64,000 nt of DNA from the NCBI GenBank assembly GCA_023627715.1, contig JAMAHW010000001.1, forward strand, positions 930,001 to 994,000, read 5' to 3'. The notes beneath the pieces were generated by a model, which saw only the letters and a list, made by a program, of their open reading frames with translations, did not search any database and had not been told where the DNA came from. Positions 22,842 through 33,415 of the stretch are shown here, piece by piece. The DNA comes from Periconia sp. R9002 (taxonomy: Eukaryota > Ascomycota > Dothideomycetes > Pleosporales > Periconiaceae). How positions within the stretch are numbered: the first letter of the stretch is position 1; each line of letters starts with the position of its first letter. A program made the translations under genes and the position numbers.

Positions 22842-23706
22842 ATGTCCGCTCGTTCCGCAAAGCTTGCGAGGGTGGCCTGCACAGCCCCTGCCACGAGAAT
22901 TGCGAGCCGGAGCAGGACCAAGGCCTTTGCAGCTTTGCATTGTACAAAGGGCATCTGTACCACTGCTGAGACTGCTACCCCACTATTCCGACGCCCCATA
23001 ACACCACCAACATCGCTTTCTTCTACACTCCAATCCATCCCCATACAAACACACATAGCCAATTCCCTACAGCGAGCAGCTTTTGCGACCATGGCTTCAG
23101 CAACTACCTTCTTCGACTTCAAGCCCAAGGACAGTATGTTGCGCCCTTTTTCACCCGGTTTATTCTCGACTCCTTCTCTTACCCCCAGCATGCCCCACTC
23201 TATATATATATGACTTTCGCTAATCGCCGTGAAATCGCGCAGAAAAGGGCAACGAATACTCCCTTGCAGAGCTCAAGGGCAAGGTCGTCCTCGTCGTAAA
23301 CACGGCTTCCAAATGCGGCTTCACACCCCAGTTCGAAGGTCTCGAAAAACTCTACAAGGACATCAAGAAGTCGCACCCGGACGACTTTGTCATCCTCGGC
23401 TTCCCTTGCAATCAGTTTGGTGGTCAAGATCCCGGCTCCAACGAGGAGATCCAGGAGTTCTGCCAGCTCAACTACGGCGTGAGCTTCCCCGTGCTCGGCA
23501 AGATCGACGTCAACGGCGACAAGGCGGACCCGTTGTTTGACTGGCTCAAGAAGGAGAAGCCTGGCCTGATGGGCTTGAAGAGGATCAAGTGGAACTTTGA
23601 GAAGTTCCTGATCGGCAGGGACGGCAAGGTGATTCAGCGATGGGCCAGCACCACCAAGCCGGAGAGCTTGAAGGCGGATATTGAGAAGGCCTTGGCGGCC
23701 AAATAA
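22842..23706 (+). CDS. Glutathione peroxidase-like peroxiredoxin with N-terminal leader
   Basis: Two exons: 22842-23133 and 23243-23706, giving 251 aa from the first ATG. The core begins at a second in-frame ATG (23091, [11 protein letters not shown]) and is a complete 168-aa GPx. It has the peroxidatic Cys in [10 protein letters not shown], the Gln and resolving-Cys region [10 protein letters not shown], and the WNFEKFLI block with the catalytic Trp/Asn. Fungal enzymes of this type use thioredoxin and detoxify lipid and hydrogen peroxides. The 83-aa extension is rich in Arg, Ser, Ala and Thr and nearly free of acids over its first 50 residues ([19 protein letters not shown]), which fits a mitochondrial targeting peptide. 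Use of both starts would give mitochondrial and cytosolic forms; that is inference. Confidence 0.92.
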
Positions 23707-23970
23707 TTATACGCAGGTGGTAGTTAGGTGGATGTCTGGATCGGAGCGAGCTACCTTTGTATGATGTAATAAATTCAATATCCATTTCTTCGGTTATCGT
23801 CTGTACCTGTCTGCATGCGCTCGCGGTAAAGTTGGTACATACGTGAGGTCAAACAATGAATGCCGCATAAATTGTTCGTTGCGCTACCGCGGCCCGCATT
23901 TCCTCCTCCTCTCCAACGTTCCTCTCTCTAACCTCCCCCAACCCACAACTACTATCACACGACCACAAGC

Positions 23971-25257
23971 ATGACGACAACCTCTGCACCCACGCATCCT
24001 CCCCCCGATCTATCCAAAGCCCTCCCCAAGCTCACACCACGCAAGCGCGCCCCCGTGCAACGCGAAGCACCCTCTGCCCCGCCCCCACCAACGCCTCCGC
24101 TCCCCTCGCCGTCACCCCTCGAAAACCACACCTACATCCATCCCTCACGGCGCATCCTCAGCGCCGCCGACCACGCCCTCTTCCTTCAATCCCCTACTGC
24201 GACACTCGTCACCTCCTTCGTCTTCTCCATCTCCGACAGCGTGCGCGACAAGCCGTGCTCAAGCGTCGACAAGAACAACCTCCCACCCATCATCACCCAA
24301 ATCCTCCGCATCCTCTCCCAAGTCGACGACATCCTCACATCCTGCCCGCCCGAAGACACGGGCTCGCGCTTCGGCAATCCCGTATTCCGTACGTTCCTCG
24401 ACAAACTCTCGACGCAGCTGCACTCATGGCACACCACGACGCTCCCGCTCCCCTCGTCCTCGCCGGCCCAGATCGATGAAGTGACGACATACCTCGCCCA
24501 CGCCTTTGGCAACCGATCCCGCATCGACTACGGCTCTGGCCATGAGCTCAACTTCTTCCTCTACCTCCTCTGCCTCAACCGCCTCTCCGTCCTACCCCCC
24601 TCCACCTTCCCCGCGCTCGCCCTCGTCGTCCTCCCCGCGTATCTCACCCTCATGCGCAAGATCCAGGCAAGCTACTACCTCGAGCCCGCGGGCTCCCACG
24701 GCGTCTGGGGCCTCGACGACTACCAATTCCTCCCGTTCCTGTTCGGCGCGAGCCAACTGCTACACCACCCGTACATCACGCCCAAGGCGGTCCACAACGC
24801 GCTGACGCTGGAAGAAGAAGGGCCCGAGTACTTGTACCTCAACCAAGTCGCGTTCGTGAACTCAGTCAAGAACGTCGAGGGGCTACGGTGGCATTCGCCA
24901 ATGCTCGACGACATCTCAGCCGCCAAATCGTGGGGCAAGATCGAGGGCGGCATGCGCAAAATGTTTGTCAAGGAAATCCTCGAGAAGTTGCCCGTCATGC
25001 AACACTTTTTGTTCGGCTCGCTCATCCCCGCCGTGGACGGCATGAGTCGCGAGGAGGACTTCGGCGTCCCCGGCGAAGAGGACGAGGACGAGGGCGGCGA
25101 GGTCAAAGTGTTTGACGATGCCGACGGCAAGAGGCATGTGCATGCCAGCGTCGGGTGGGGAGATTGCTGCGGGATCCGCGTCCCCGGCGCGATTGGGGCG
25201 GAGGCTGAGGAGAGGAAGGGCGCGGCGGCGAGGTTGAGGAGGGTGCCTTTTGATTAG
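23971..25257 (+). CDS. RRD2: PP2A activator / peptidyl-prolyl isomerase RRD2 (PTPA family)
   Basis: Single exon, 428 aa. After a Pro-rich N-terminus of about 45 aa it contains the PTPA core: GSRFGNPVFRTFLDKL, RIDYGSGHELNFF, the strictly conserved EPAGSHGVWGLDDY, and LRWHSPMLDDIS. The C-terminal WGDCCGIRVP and VPFD end point to RRD2 rather than RRD1. PTPA proteins reactivate PP2A catalytic subunits and show prolyl isomerase activity, acting in cytosol and nucleus. The Pro-rich N-terminal extension and acidic insert (GEEDEDEGGE) are likely disordered. The start is the first ATG after a stop-rich leader with pyrimidine-rich sequence just upstream. Confidence 0.95.
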   Translation: MTTTSAPTHPPPDLSKALPKLTPRKRAPVQREAPSAPPPPTPPLPSPSPLENHTYIHPSRRILSAADHALFLQSPTATLVTSFVFSISDSVRDKPCSSVDKNNLPPIITQILRILSQVDDILTSCPPEDTGSRFGNPVFRTFLDKLSTQLHSWHTTTLPLPSSSPAQIDEVTTYLAHAFGNRSRIDYGSGHELNFFLYLLCLNRLSVLPPSTFPALALVVLPAYLTLMRKIQASYYLEPAGSHGVWGLDDYQFLPFLFGASQLLHHPYITPKAVHNALTLEEEGPEYLYLNQVAFVNSVKNVEGLRWHSPMLDDISAAKSWGKIEGGMRKMFVKEILEKLPVMQHFLFGSLIPAVDGMSREEDFGVPGEEDEDEGGEVKVFDDADGKRHVHASVGWGDCCGIRVPGAIGAEAEERKGAAARLRRVPFD

Positions 25258-26366
25258 GTGGTGTTGGGTATGATTTGAGGAAAAGCAAAATCCAAAAAAA
25301 AGTATAATCAGGGAAACACGGCTTCTTCTTCCAAGCAAGGAACCGAGAGTGGGTATTATACAGCTGGAGGAAATAAAAAACCGAAAAGAACCACCACCAC
25401 CGTCGTCTCATTCACCATCAACAAATAGATTTGGGTAGGGACATGGAAAACGGAAAATGAAATGAAATGAATTGAAATAGACAACTACTTTACACCTTGT
25501 TTTTCCCCCCCCCCTTATTGACCAAAGGTGTTTGGATGTTTGTGCTTTGAGTACATAGGTACATAATTATATCGATTCACACCCATGTTACATACCGTCA
25601 CTCTTCCCGCACAAAAAATCCCCCTTTTTTTCCCCCTCCCCCAAAACTCCAACTCCCAACCCCAACGATCGATTCCCTTGCCCATTTCTTTGTTCCATCA
25701 TGTTCCCGGTGAAAACGCAGTTTGGGATACGGGGGGCATACACAATTCCTTTTTCATCTCTATATATAGCTATGTAAATCTATAGATCAATCTTCCTCGA
25801 CTACCAAAGTCCCAGCGGAAGACGACCGGATTGTAAAATCAACACTTAACCCATAGAGACACACACACACACACTCTCTCTCTCTCACTCTCTATCTGCT
25901 TCACTCATACCCTCCTCCATCCACACAAATCCCTCTTTCTCCTCTCTCACCTCGTCCCCCTCCACCACCATCACACCAAGAACAAAAAAAACAAGAACCA
26001 AACAAATACAGTTTCGCCTTTTGCCCGTCTCCGTAAATAATAATGATGCTCGGACCTTTTTTCACACACATATATGCCCCTCCTCCTCTTTTGAAGTGCG
26101 TGCTGCGGGGGGCGGGGAACAACAACAGAGTAAGAGATCAAGAAAACGCCTGATTCTAGAGAAAACCTCTTTCCCCGCAAAAAGATTAAAAAAAAAAGTG
26201 TCAAATATGCCCGTACGTAGATAAATCTAGAAAAAGGGAGACAACCAAGTCCCCCCCCCCCCCAACAAAAAGTCTAAGAGAAAATGGGGGAAGGGGGACC
26301 CCCCTAAAAACGACGATGATGGCTAAAAAAAAAAAACCACGCCAATGTCCCCAAACAAAAAGAAAC
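25258..26366. other. Convergent intergenic region rich in homopolymers
   Basis: Lies between the 3' ends of RRD2 and the SLC35F-like gene. It holds C, A and T runs (for example near 25506, 26252 and 26323) and the CA/CT microsatellite at 25859. No gene is visible. Confidence 0.6.
25859..25893. repeat. (CA)n(CT)n compound microsatellite
   Basis: About eight CA units followed directly by about six CT units, in non-coding sequence. Confidence 0.8.
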
Positions 26367-27998
26367 CTAATCATCGACATCACTACCACTCTCCTCCAAC
26401 TTCCTCCTCCGCTCCTCATCCATCTCCTTGTACGTGGCCCAGCTCAGGACCAAAAACGCGCCGATGATGAGCATGCCGCCGAGCAGCGCGGCGGGCGTGA
26501 GGGGCGAGTTGAGCGGCGGCGGGAGGAGCTGGTCGACGATGGCGACGATGAAGATGGTGAGCAGGGCCGCGACCGACGAGAGCACGGGGGAGGTCAGGCT
26601 GATGAGGACGAGGAAGGAACCTGAGAACGCTGTTTGAAAGAAAATTGTTAGAATTTAATGTTCTATTTGAGGGAAGGGGGAGGGGGATGGTGGGTATGTA
26701 ACGTACTTGCGTTGGCCAGCACGGAAATAGCCATCATAGTCGCCTGTTCGCCCCGGGGCATCTGGAACGTCTCGATGTCGAGGTAATGCAGAACCGGCAG
26801 GGGAATCCAGAGAACCAAGAGGGTAAAACCGCCAATCAAGCTCCCGAACGTGTTTGCAAACACCATGCCTCTTCCCGGCGAGCATCCATCGGGCGGACAC
26901 GCTAGCTTCTTGTACAGCACCTCGTAGAACCCGTACAAGACGCTCCCGACGCCGATGATGAGGTTTCCGAGGGCGCGATTGTCGGCTTCTTCCGAGGGTG
27001 GGGCCTTGTCGCCGCCAGCGCCGCCGCCCGATTTCGAGCCATGCTTCGCGGGCGTGTTGTCTCCGTAGGCGACTACGAAAACGCCGAAGATAGCAATGGC
27101 GACAGCGACGACTTTGCTGGTGCGTACTTTTTCGTGGAGCAGGGGAATGCTGAAGGCGTAGGCGAAGAAGGCGGAGCAATTGTAGATGGCGGTCAGATCG
27201 CTGGCAGTGGTCAAGTTCACGGCGAGATACCAGCTCCCCCCGGCCACGGTGAGTGCGCAGGTGATGAACGCCGTCATCTTGATCATGTACCGAACGGGCG
27301 AGACTTGAGATTGGCGGGGAGTGGGATGTAATGTTTGATGCTGGACCATGAGAGCAGTTTGGCGGAGGAGCTGCACATGGCGACGCCAAAATACGGACCA
27401 GGGCTGAGACCAGCTCTGGAAGCGGAGCAGGAGGAGTTGGACCGGCCATAGAACGACCCACGAGCCGTGTGTCATATATCTGCAATATCAAGTCAGCTCT
27501 ATGTTTTATACTCGGGGCGAAATATGTAGGGATATTGGCTCACAGCATGCAATACGGCTTCTCCCACTTCAACTCATGCTGAATGTAGACAGCCGTCTCG
27601 GTCTGAACGGTGAAGGACACCAAACTCAGGGCCAGGAAGATTGCAGCATACGTATACCGTCTCCTTGTCTCGAAACGGGCCTGGGTCTCTGGATCGCGCT
27701 CATGGAACGTATGAGTGGAGCGTATAGTGGCGGCCGAATTGTGCAAGCCGTTGGTGTCGACGTCGTCTACGAGGTCTTCGTCGTCTTTGCGGCCTAGCAA
27801 AGGAGAGAGGGAGCGGCCGTCGCGCTCGCGCTCGCGGTCGACGTCGGGGCGGAGATCGGAAGGCATAGTCGAGGTACTGTCGTGCTCATCCCAATCATCA
27901 AAGGTGATGTCTGAGGCAGGACTCGGGGGGTCTTGCAAAGGGACAGATTGGGGCTTTGTTGCGGAACGAACGCTCTGCAGCGGAATGGATTGGGGCAT
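26367..27998 (-). CDS. Drug/metabolite transporter superfamily protein (SLC35F/YML018C-like)
   Basis: Three exons: 27998-27544, 27479-26707 and 26629-26367, giving 496 aa with consistent phases. The N-terminal 100 aa are hydrophilic (Asp/Arg/Ser-rich, VDRERERDGRS). Then come about ten hydrophobic helices typical of EamA/SLC35F transporters, with the blocks THGSWVVLWP, FITCALTVAGGSWYLAVN, SDLTAIYNCSAFFAYAF and GSVLYGFYEVLYKK. Yeast relatives lie in the vacuolar membrane; the transported solute is not known. Start choice is tentative: the frame is open further upstream, and MPQSIPLQ at 27998 is the first ATG in a sensible context. The C-terminus is short and acidic (ESGSDVDD). Confidence 0.85.
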
Positions 27999-28853
27999 AC
28001 ACGCGGAAAGGAATGGCGCGGCGCTCTGGCTACCAAGGTATAGTGAGTGGGGGTCGTGGTGTTCTGTGACCTGTACCGAGCGGCATGTGGATTGGGGGGG
28101 TGTGTGGGAGAGAGTGGATGTCCGATACGTGGTAGAACGAATGGCTGCTGATGGTGAATGCCAATGTTGAATCGTGGACCAGCTGCCCCTGCTCCGCCTT
28201 ACCACGCCGGGGGCCCGGTGCGTACCTAAATAACTGTGCACCTTACCTCTTCGAGCTCTGGGGACGTGTCCCGACGTCCAGGGTCCAATGGCTACTCCCC
28301 ACCGCCTCTCCTGCCATCCCGCTATCCGTACTACGGCATCTTTTTTCACAATCTCTGCGCGTCTGCCGCCTCAAGAGCGACTACCTATGTACAGGTAACA
28401 ATTTTTTGACGTGTTATCGCGGTTATCATGCATATTCCTTATCCTATCCCTGAGTATCTGCGGGTCCTTTTTGCCTCGAGTGCTGCTCCTCCGCGTGATG
28501 ATGCCTCGTGCCAGCCAATCTCTCCATTTGTGTGCTTATGTAATCACATTGCATACCCCATCCCATCACCTCTATCTGCCAGGCTGCACTCACACCATCC
28601 ATTATTTGCATTTTGTTATACTTCAATGTTTACTCCAAGATATCAAGATAGAAATACATAATACCTCTCCAATATGCAAAATCAAGGTTTAAATTCGTAC
28701 TTATCCATCACAACCGACCGCTTGCCTTACGAGAATATGTGCCCAACCCAGGCACAAACAGAACATTTGGGGAATCAAATACCGTAAATTATACACTGAA
28801 AAAACATAACTTCCTCCTCGTGACCCACTTGCCATGGACACTTTGCTTTTCCA
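27999..28853. other. Intergenic region between SLC35F-like gene and MBP1
   Basis: About 850 bp with the transporter promoter and the 3' flank of MBP1. No other gene is visible. Confidence 0.55.
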
Positions 28854-31110
28854 TTACAGAGGACTCTGCACCAAGCCTTCCGCTCGCTCCTGCGTTTCCG
28901 CCTCTTCCAACTCTTTGACAATCTCTGGCAGCATAGACTCGATGTCTTCCTCGCGCTCGCCTAGTGCCTTCGCAATTAGGCTCTTGTATACGCCTTGCTT
29001 CTCGCCCATGCCTGCCACCGAGAGATTGCCAATTACTTCGCGTACCAGCTCTTGTCGCTCGAGCTGCGCCTTGTGTAGCAACACCGCTAATCGTAATTTC
29101 TCGTTCAAATCAGTCGGTGAGTTCTTATCGTGCTGTTCGATCGGTGCACATAATCGTCGCAGCTCAGCCTTTTGCTCCATTTCCAGAAGTGACTCAGCTT
29201 CCTCCACCAACCCGGCCAGCTCTTCTTCTTGCTGTTCATCCATTCGCTCATCGCTCAAGTCAATATGCATGCCATCGTGCATGGTCGCGAGTTCTGCCAC
29301 TTGTTTCCGTATAGCTTCCAGTTCAGCTTCACGTTTCTTGACCACACGCTCCGAGTCCCGCGACTCAGCCTCCTTTTCCTGCAGCTCTGCCTCGTACGCT
29401 GCGGCCAGCTCTTCGCACTTCTCAAGGAGTGTCGGCGCAACCTTGGTCATGAGATGTGATGCAGTCTGCGAGCGGTATTGCTGTGGCTCCTGTACCCGAA
29501 GGCTAGGAAAGGGAAGCGCTAGGAGTGAGGATGAACCGATCCCATCCGCATGGTCTCCGTGTCCATTCAGCCTGTGTTCTAACGGGGGCGCAAAAGGCGA
29601 CGAGGATGCTTGTCGCGGTCGCGTTCTCCTCCTTGAATTTAGTTCTCTGATTAGGTCGTCCGCCGTTTCGCCCTTGTTGTTTGGGATATCTACTGCAACA
29701 TTACGTCCCAACAGACTCCTGACACACTTGCGGGCTCCGTTTCGAGCGGCTATCATGACAGCAGTATCTCCGTTTTGATCTTGAACATTTAACAATCTCG
29801 TTATTTCGTCCGGTATCCACGTTTCAGACAACTTGTTGATAATACAGTCGAGATAATATCTTGCGCATACAAATTTGTTAGTACTGCTAGTGGTTGCTGC
29901 GATGTGGTGGAATACAGTGCTGCCGAACCAATCCGTCCGGGGGACCGTCTGTGCAAATATCTTGATCATACTGGGCATGACGTTCTTATCGAAATTGTTG
30001 GTGAACATGACCGCACGCATAAGGGGTGTCTCCAGATTGTTGGACAAGCAGTCTAGCCGTGCGCCTCGCCTGTGTAGCTCCCTCACCACGTCCACATCGC
30101 CCATCGCAGCTGCCCAATGCATGGGTGTGTGTCCTTTTTCATCAATGGGCCGATCCAAGTTGACTGTAGGCGGGGGCTCAGGAGGCGCAACAAAGCCTTC
30201 CTCCGAATCCAGCAGGATAAAATAATCGAGCAAAGCATCGGCCCACATCTGATGGGTAGAGTCCTGAACAGACATCTGATCGGCCTCCCTCTTGCGTTTG
30301 CGACCTCCGACCGAGTATTGAGAGCCTGCAAACATGTCCTGATCCCCCAGCATGGATTCAGACACAACTGTTTCATTGTCGGGGGTCTGATCGCGGTAGA
30401 TGGAGCGCTGCTGCCGTTGAGAATCCTCGAATGGGTCGTCACCGATTTGCGACTGCGACATGTTGGGGGTATAAGCTGTGGGTATCTGTCAGCATGCGCT
30501 TGTCAAACCACGTAACCTGGAAGAGCATCCTCCTACGATCAAGATTTTCGAATAAACTGAGTGGATTACCAGGTCTTGACGCAGCAGCAGCGGCTGCTAC
30601 GGCGGCTGCTGCTGTCGCTGCTGCTGCGGCCGCGGCCGCCGAGGCATTCTGGCGCGCAGCCTTCGGGCGATTCGATGCAGCTGTGGCATGCTTCGGAGCC
30701 GGTGGTGGACTTCTGTCACCAGGCACAAAGTCGAGAATGGGTCGCATCTTTTCAAGCACACCATTGCGCTCAGCTAGCAGTCGACCTTCGGGGAGTGGAA
30801 TCCATGTGCCCTGGTATTTCCCGTATCCACCTTGGACCTTTTCGTGAACACCTTTTTGCACCTCGCGCTCGAGAATGCGCGTACGGGCAGGCTTGTCATA
30901 GTCGGCCACCTTGAGAATATGCGTCGCATTGATCCAGTCATCCGCTCTCCGCCTCATTACATGGTTGCCGCCGACATTGAACTCATAGACTGGTACCTGG
31001 CGGCCGACATGTTAGCTGAGAACCGAGCGGCGGGTAGTTACTTGAGTGCAGTGCAGCCCTACATTACTATATGTCGCCGAGTAAATTTTGCCATCCGGCA
31101 TCGGTGGCAT
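28854..31110 (-). CDS. MBP1: APSES/KilA-N transcription factor MBP1 (MBF subunit)
   Basis: Three exons: 31110-31063, 30996-30570 and 30475-28854, giving 698 aa. The N-terminal APSES DNA-binding domain spans residues about 1-105 ([11 protein letters not shown] joined to [20 protein letters not shown], then [16 protein letters not shown]). A poly-Ala tract follows, then a basic stretch ([10 protein letters not shown]), four or so ankyrin repeats ([24 protein letters not shown]), and a long C-terminal coiled coil (residues about 540-690). This is the order in yeast Mbp1 and other MBF DNA-binding subunits, which control G1/S transcription through ACGCGT sites. Such a site lies about 100 bp upstream of its own ATG. 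The start is fixed by the strongly conserved MPPxPDGKIY beginning. Confidence 0.96.
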
Positions 31111-31212
31111 GATGCAAGTCCAGGGTTAGTCGACGCGGCGCGAGAGGTTACGATGGGAGCTTTGGAGGGGTTTCTGGGGACGGACATGGATAGGTCGAAG
31201 TCGCGTTGGACT

Positions 31213-31218
31213 ACGCGT
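31213..31218. promoter_or_regulatory. ACGCGT (MCB) site in the MBP1 promoter
   Basis: A perfect MluI cell-cycle box, the target of MBF, 103 bp from the MBP1 start codon. It suggests autoregulation. Confidence 0.45.
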
Positions 31219-31230
31219 CTTCGTGGCAGG

Positions 31231-31236
31231 CACGTG
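31231..31236. promoter_or_regulatory. CACGTG E-box
   Basis: A palindromic bHLH-type site in the short bidirectional promoter, 13 bp from the MCB. CACGTG often precedes respiratory and housekeeping genes in fungi. Confidence 0.35.
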
Positions 31237-31376
31237 ATACCGGGAAGATGTAATTGTGAAATGCTTGATCGGGTTAGAGCGGCCAAGACGTTCCGGTCAG
31301 AGCTTCCGCCGACGACACTCCTCGCTGCTTCCGACCGGATATCTGCAATTGAAGATTCCCTTGCCCCACAAACACC

Positions 31377-31787
31377 ATGACCGTCACCGAGAAAATAAAG
31401 GATGCCGTTGGCCTCACGGGTGGAGAGCCGCAGAGTCAGTGCTATGCTCTCCCCATTGACCCAGGAATATGTGGGAACGACGTTGGCTGACTGCAATGAT
31501 AGAGGCTACTCGCGAGGAGATGAGTGCTGCGAGACTGCCGCTGGCCTACCGAGACTCATGCGCACACCTTCTGATTCCTTTGAACCGATGCCGGCACAAC
31601 GAATACTACCTTCCGTGGAAGTGCGAGGTGGATACCCTGCGCCCTATGAACAAGCACCGGGTGCTAACGATTGATATTACAGAACGAGCGCCATTCGTAT
31701 GAGAAGTGCCAGTATGACGAATTCAAAGAGCGAGTACGGAAAATGGACGAGTTGAGGGCGGCCAAGGGCGGCCAGAGGAGCAATTGA
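31377..31787 (+). CDS. NDUFB7: NADH:ubiquinone oxidoreductase subunit NDUFB7 (B18)
   Basis: Three exons: 31377-31434, 31503-31627 and 31683-31787, giving 95 aa; each exon is too short to stand out as an ORF. The joined protein contains KATREEMSAARLPLAYRDSC and the twin CX9C pattern (C-AHLLIPLNR-C and C-ENERHSYEK-C), the second pair spanning intron 2. It ends with a basic helix. This is the accessory complex I subunit B18/NDUFB7 located on the intermembrane-space side of the inner membrane; the CX9C pairs are oxidised by the Mia40 pathway. Length is normal for fungi. The gene shares a 266-bp promoter with MBP1. Confidence 0.93.
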
Positions 31788-32124
31788 GCGATTGGCGAAA
31801 AGACCGGCATGTAAATATACGCGATGGAACTCGGTTTTGTTTGCTCTTAGTTCATGACGCATTTCAAGAATGGTAAAGAGCAGTACTCAAGTACTCAATA
31901 CACCGAAAAACAGACTGAGAATCGGGAGTTGGTCAAGGTATTCTATTTTTCTTGCGTGTCTACTCGGCTCGTGGATGTAGAAATCCACAGCGATATGTTT
32001 TGTACTATTACATCAAGAATGTACATGACGGCTTGTTCGATGTCTGGCATATGCAACAACTCTGCGCAAACACATTGCGGCCGTCCAAGTATAGCGCCCA
32101 GATCAACGTAACAGCATATGTTTT
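31788..32124. other. Convergent intergenic region
   Basis: Gap between the NDUFB7 stop and the 3' end of the next minus-strand gene. No further feature is seen. Confidence 0.6.
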
Positions 32125-32604
32125 TCACCAAGGCACACTGTCGGGCCCTCTATATTCTCCACGCAGCCCTCCGGTTTGCGGTTTGCCAGTTACTTCTTCA
32201 TAACTATGGGCATGCCCACGCCCAAGGTCCCATCTCCTCTGCACCCTCCTCACGACAAATTTACCCAGTCCCCACACCGTCGCTGCCATGATGGTGCCCG
32301 CAATCCCTGTCGGTGCAATAACGAAGCCAGCTCCAGAGACGATGGTGCCAAACGCGCCAGCTCCCACAGTAGCAATCAAAGAACCGATTGCCACGTATTT
32401 TGCGTAACGAACCACGCGCCAAAATACGAAGATCAGCGAGGAGCGGAGCAGTCGCAATGCAGCTCTTGCGCGTCGTGATTGTACAGATTGGGCGGGGGCA
32501 GTCTTTGGGTCGTACAGATAACGCAGGTTTTGCTTGGTGGAGGTGAGGGCGCTGCGCGAGTGGGCATCGATTGCGGCTTCGTCGGTCGCGCTGTTGGATG
32601 CCAT
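32125..32604 (-). CDS. Hypothetical membrane protein with glycine-zipper segment
   Basis: Single exon, 159 aa, starting MASNSATDEAAIDAHSRSAL. An N-terminal hydrophilic, basic region (RRARAALRLLR, residues 44-54) is followed by two hydrophobic segments at about 60-85 and 90-115. They contain small-residue repeats (GSLIATVGAGAFGTIVSGAG) resembling a glycine zipper for helix packing. The tail is polar and basic (RRVQRRWDLGRGHAHSYEE). I do not recognise a named family. The clean start, length and bipartite topology support a real gene, possibly an organelle membrane protein. Confidence 0.65.
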   Translation of the reverse strand: MASNSATDEAAIDAHSRSALTSTKQNLRYLYDPKTAPAQSVQSRRARAALRLLRSSLIFVFWRVVRYAKYVAIGSLIATVGAGAFGTIVSGAGFVIAPTGIAGTIMAATVWGLGKFVVRRVQRRWDLGRGHAHSYEEVTGKPQTGGLRGEYRGPDSVPW

Positions 32605-32840
32605 GATGGAAGGTGATTACGCAGGAACGATCACGCAATTGTCTTGAGGAGGACACATGCAGTCGATCATGTAGGTAGCCGTCTCGGCCAATGACAGGTG
32701 CCGTGAGCGCCACGCCAACCCCACCACCGCAGAGCTACCCCGCCATCCATTGCCTGTTTGTTGCTGTTGTTGCTACATAATCAGTACATATTGTCCATCA
32801 TCCCCCTCCTTCTCCTAACTATCCCTTCTACACCGAGTAC

Positions 32841-33415
32841 ATGCTCCGTACCATCCGCGCATTCACCACCACTTCACGCACAATGGGTGTTACCAAAACT
32901 GTCATCACTCCCGGCGACGGCCCCTCCCCCCAGAAGGGCGACAAGGTCACCATGGCCTACACGGGCTGGCTGAAAAGCGCTGGTCAGCCTGAGGAGAAGG
33001 GCAAAGTCTTCGACTCCACCAACAATCCCGGCCGTGGCCTTTTCCAGACCCCCATCGGCGTCGGCAGGGTCATCAAGGGTGCGTGAACCGATAGATTCCA
33101 GAATGCGACCATCCAAATCTGGCTGTGAATAGCTACTGATATCATCACTTAGGCTGGGACGAGGGTGTTACCCAAATGAAGCTCGGTGAGAAGGCCCGCC
33201 TCGATATCTCGAGCGACTTCGCCTACGGAGCCCAGTATGTTTTTACGCCCATTTGAATAGTACCGAGTTCAAAAGCTGACCTGGCTGTTTTCAGGGAATT
33301 CCCGGGCCTCATCCCTCCTAACTCAGACCTCATCTTGTATGTCTTCGGCCCCCATCCCTATACACATGCCTGCTGACTATTCTTTAGCGAGGTCGAGCTC
33401 AAGAAGATCAACTAG
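32841..33415 (+). CDS. FPR1: FKBP12-type peptidyl-prolyl isomerase with alternative N-terminus
   Basis: Four exons: 32841-33078, 33153-33234, 33295-33336 and 33388-33415, giving 129 aa from the first ATG or 115 aa from the second at 32883. The core matches FKBP12: [75 protein letters not shown] and a short FEVELKKIN end. FKBP12 catalyses prolyl isomerisation and binds FK506/rapamycin. The 14-aa extension ([14 protein letters not shown]) has Arg, Thr and aliphatic residues and no acids, like a mitochondrial presequence. The first ATG has T at -3 (weak context) while the second has A at -3 and G at +4 (strong), so leaky scanning could yield both forms. Confidence 0.94.

Larger units (their letters stand above)
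31111..31376. promoter_or_regulatory. Bidirectional promoter MBP1 / NDUFB7
   Basis: Only 266 bp separate the divergent start codons, so both genes must be driven from here. The ACGCGT and CACGTG sites listed separately are the recognisable elements. Confidence 0.6.

Noticed and set aside
28834..29778. 314-codon plus-strand ORF, Ser/Cys-rich
   Set aside because: Lies wholly antisense to the MBP1 C-terminal exon; its composition is a codon-bias shadow with no domain.
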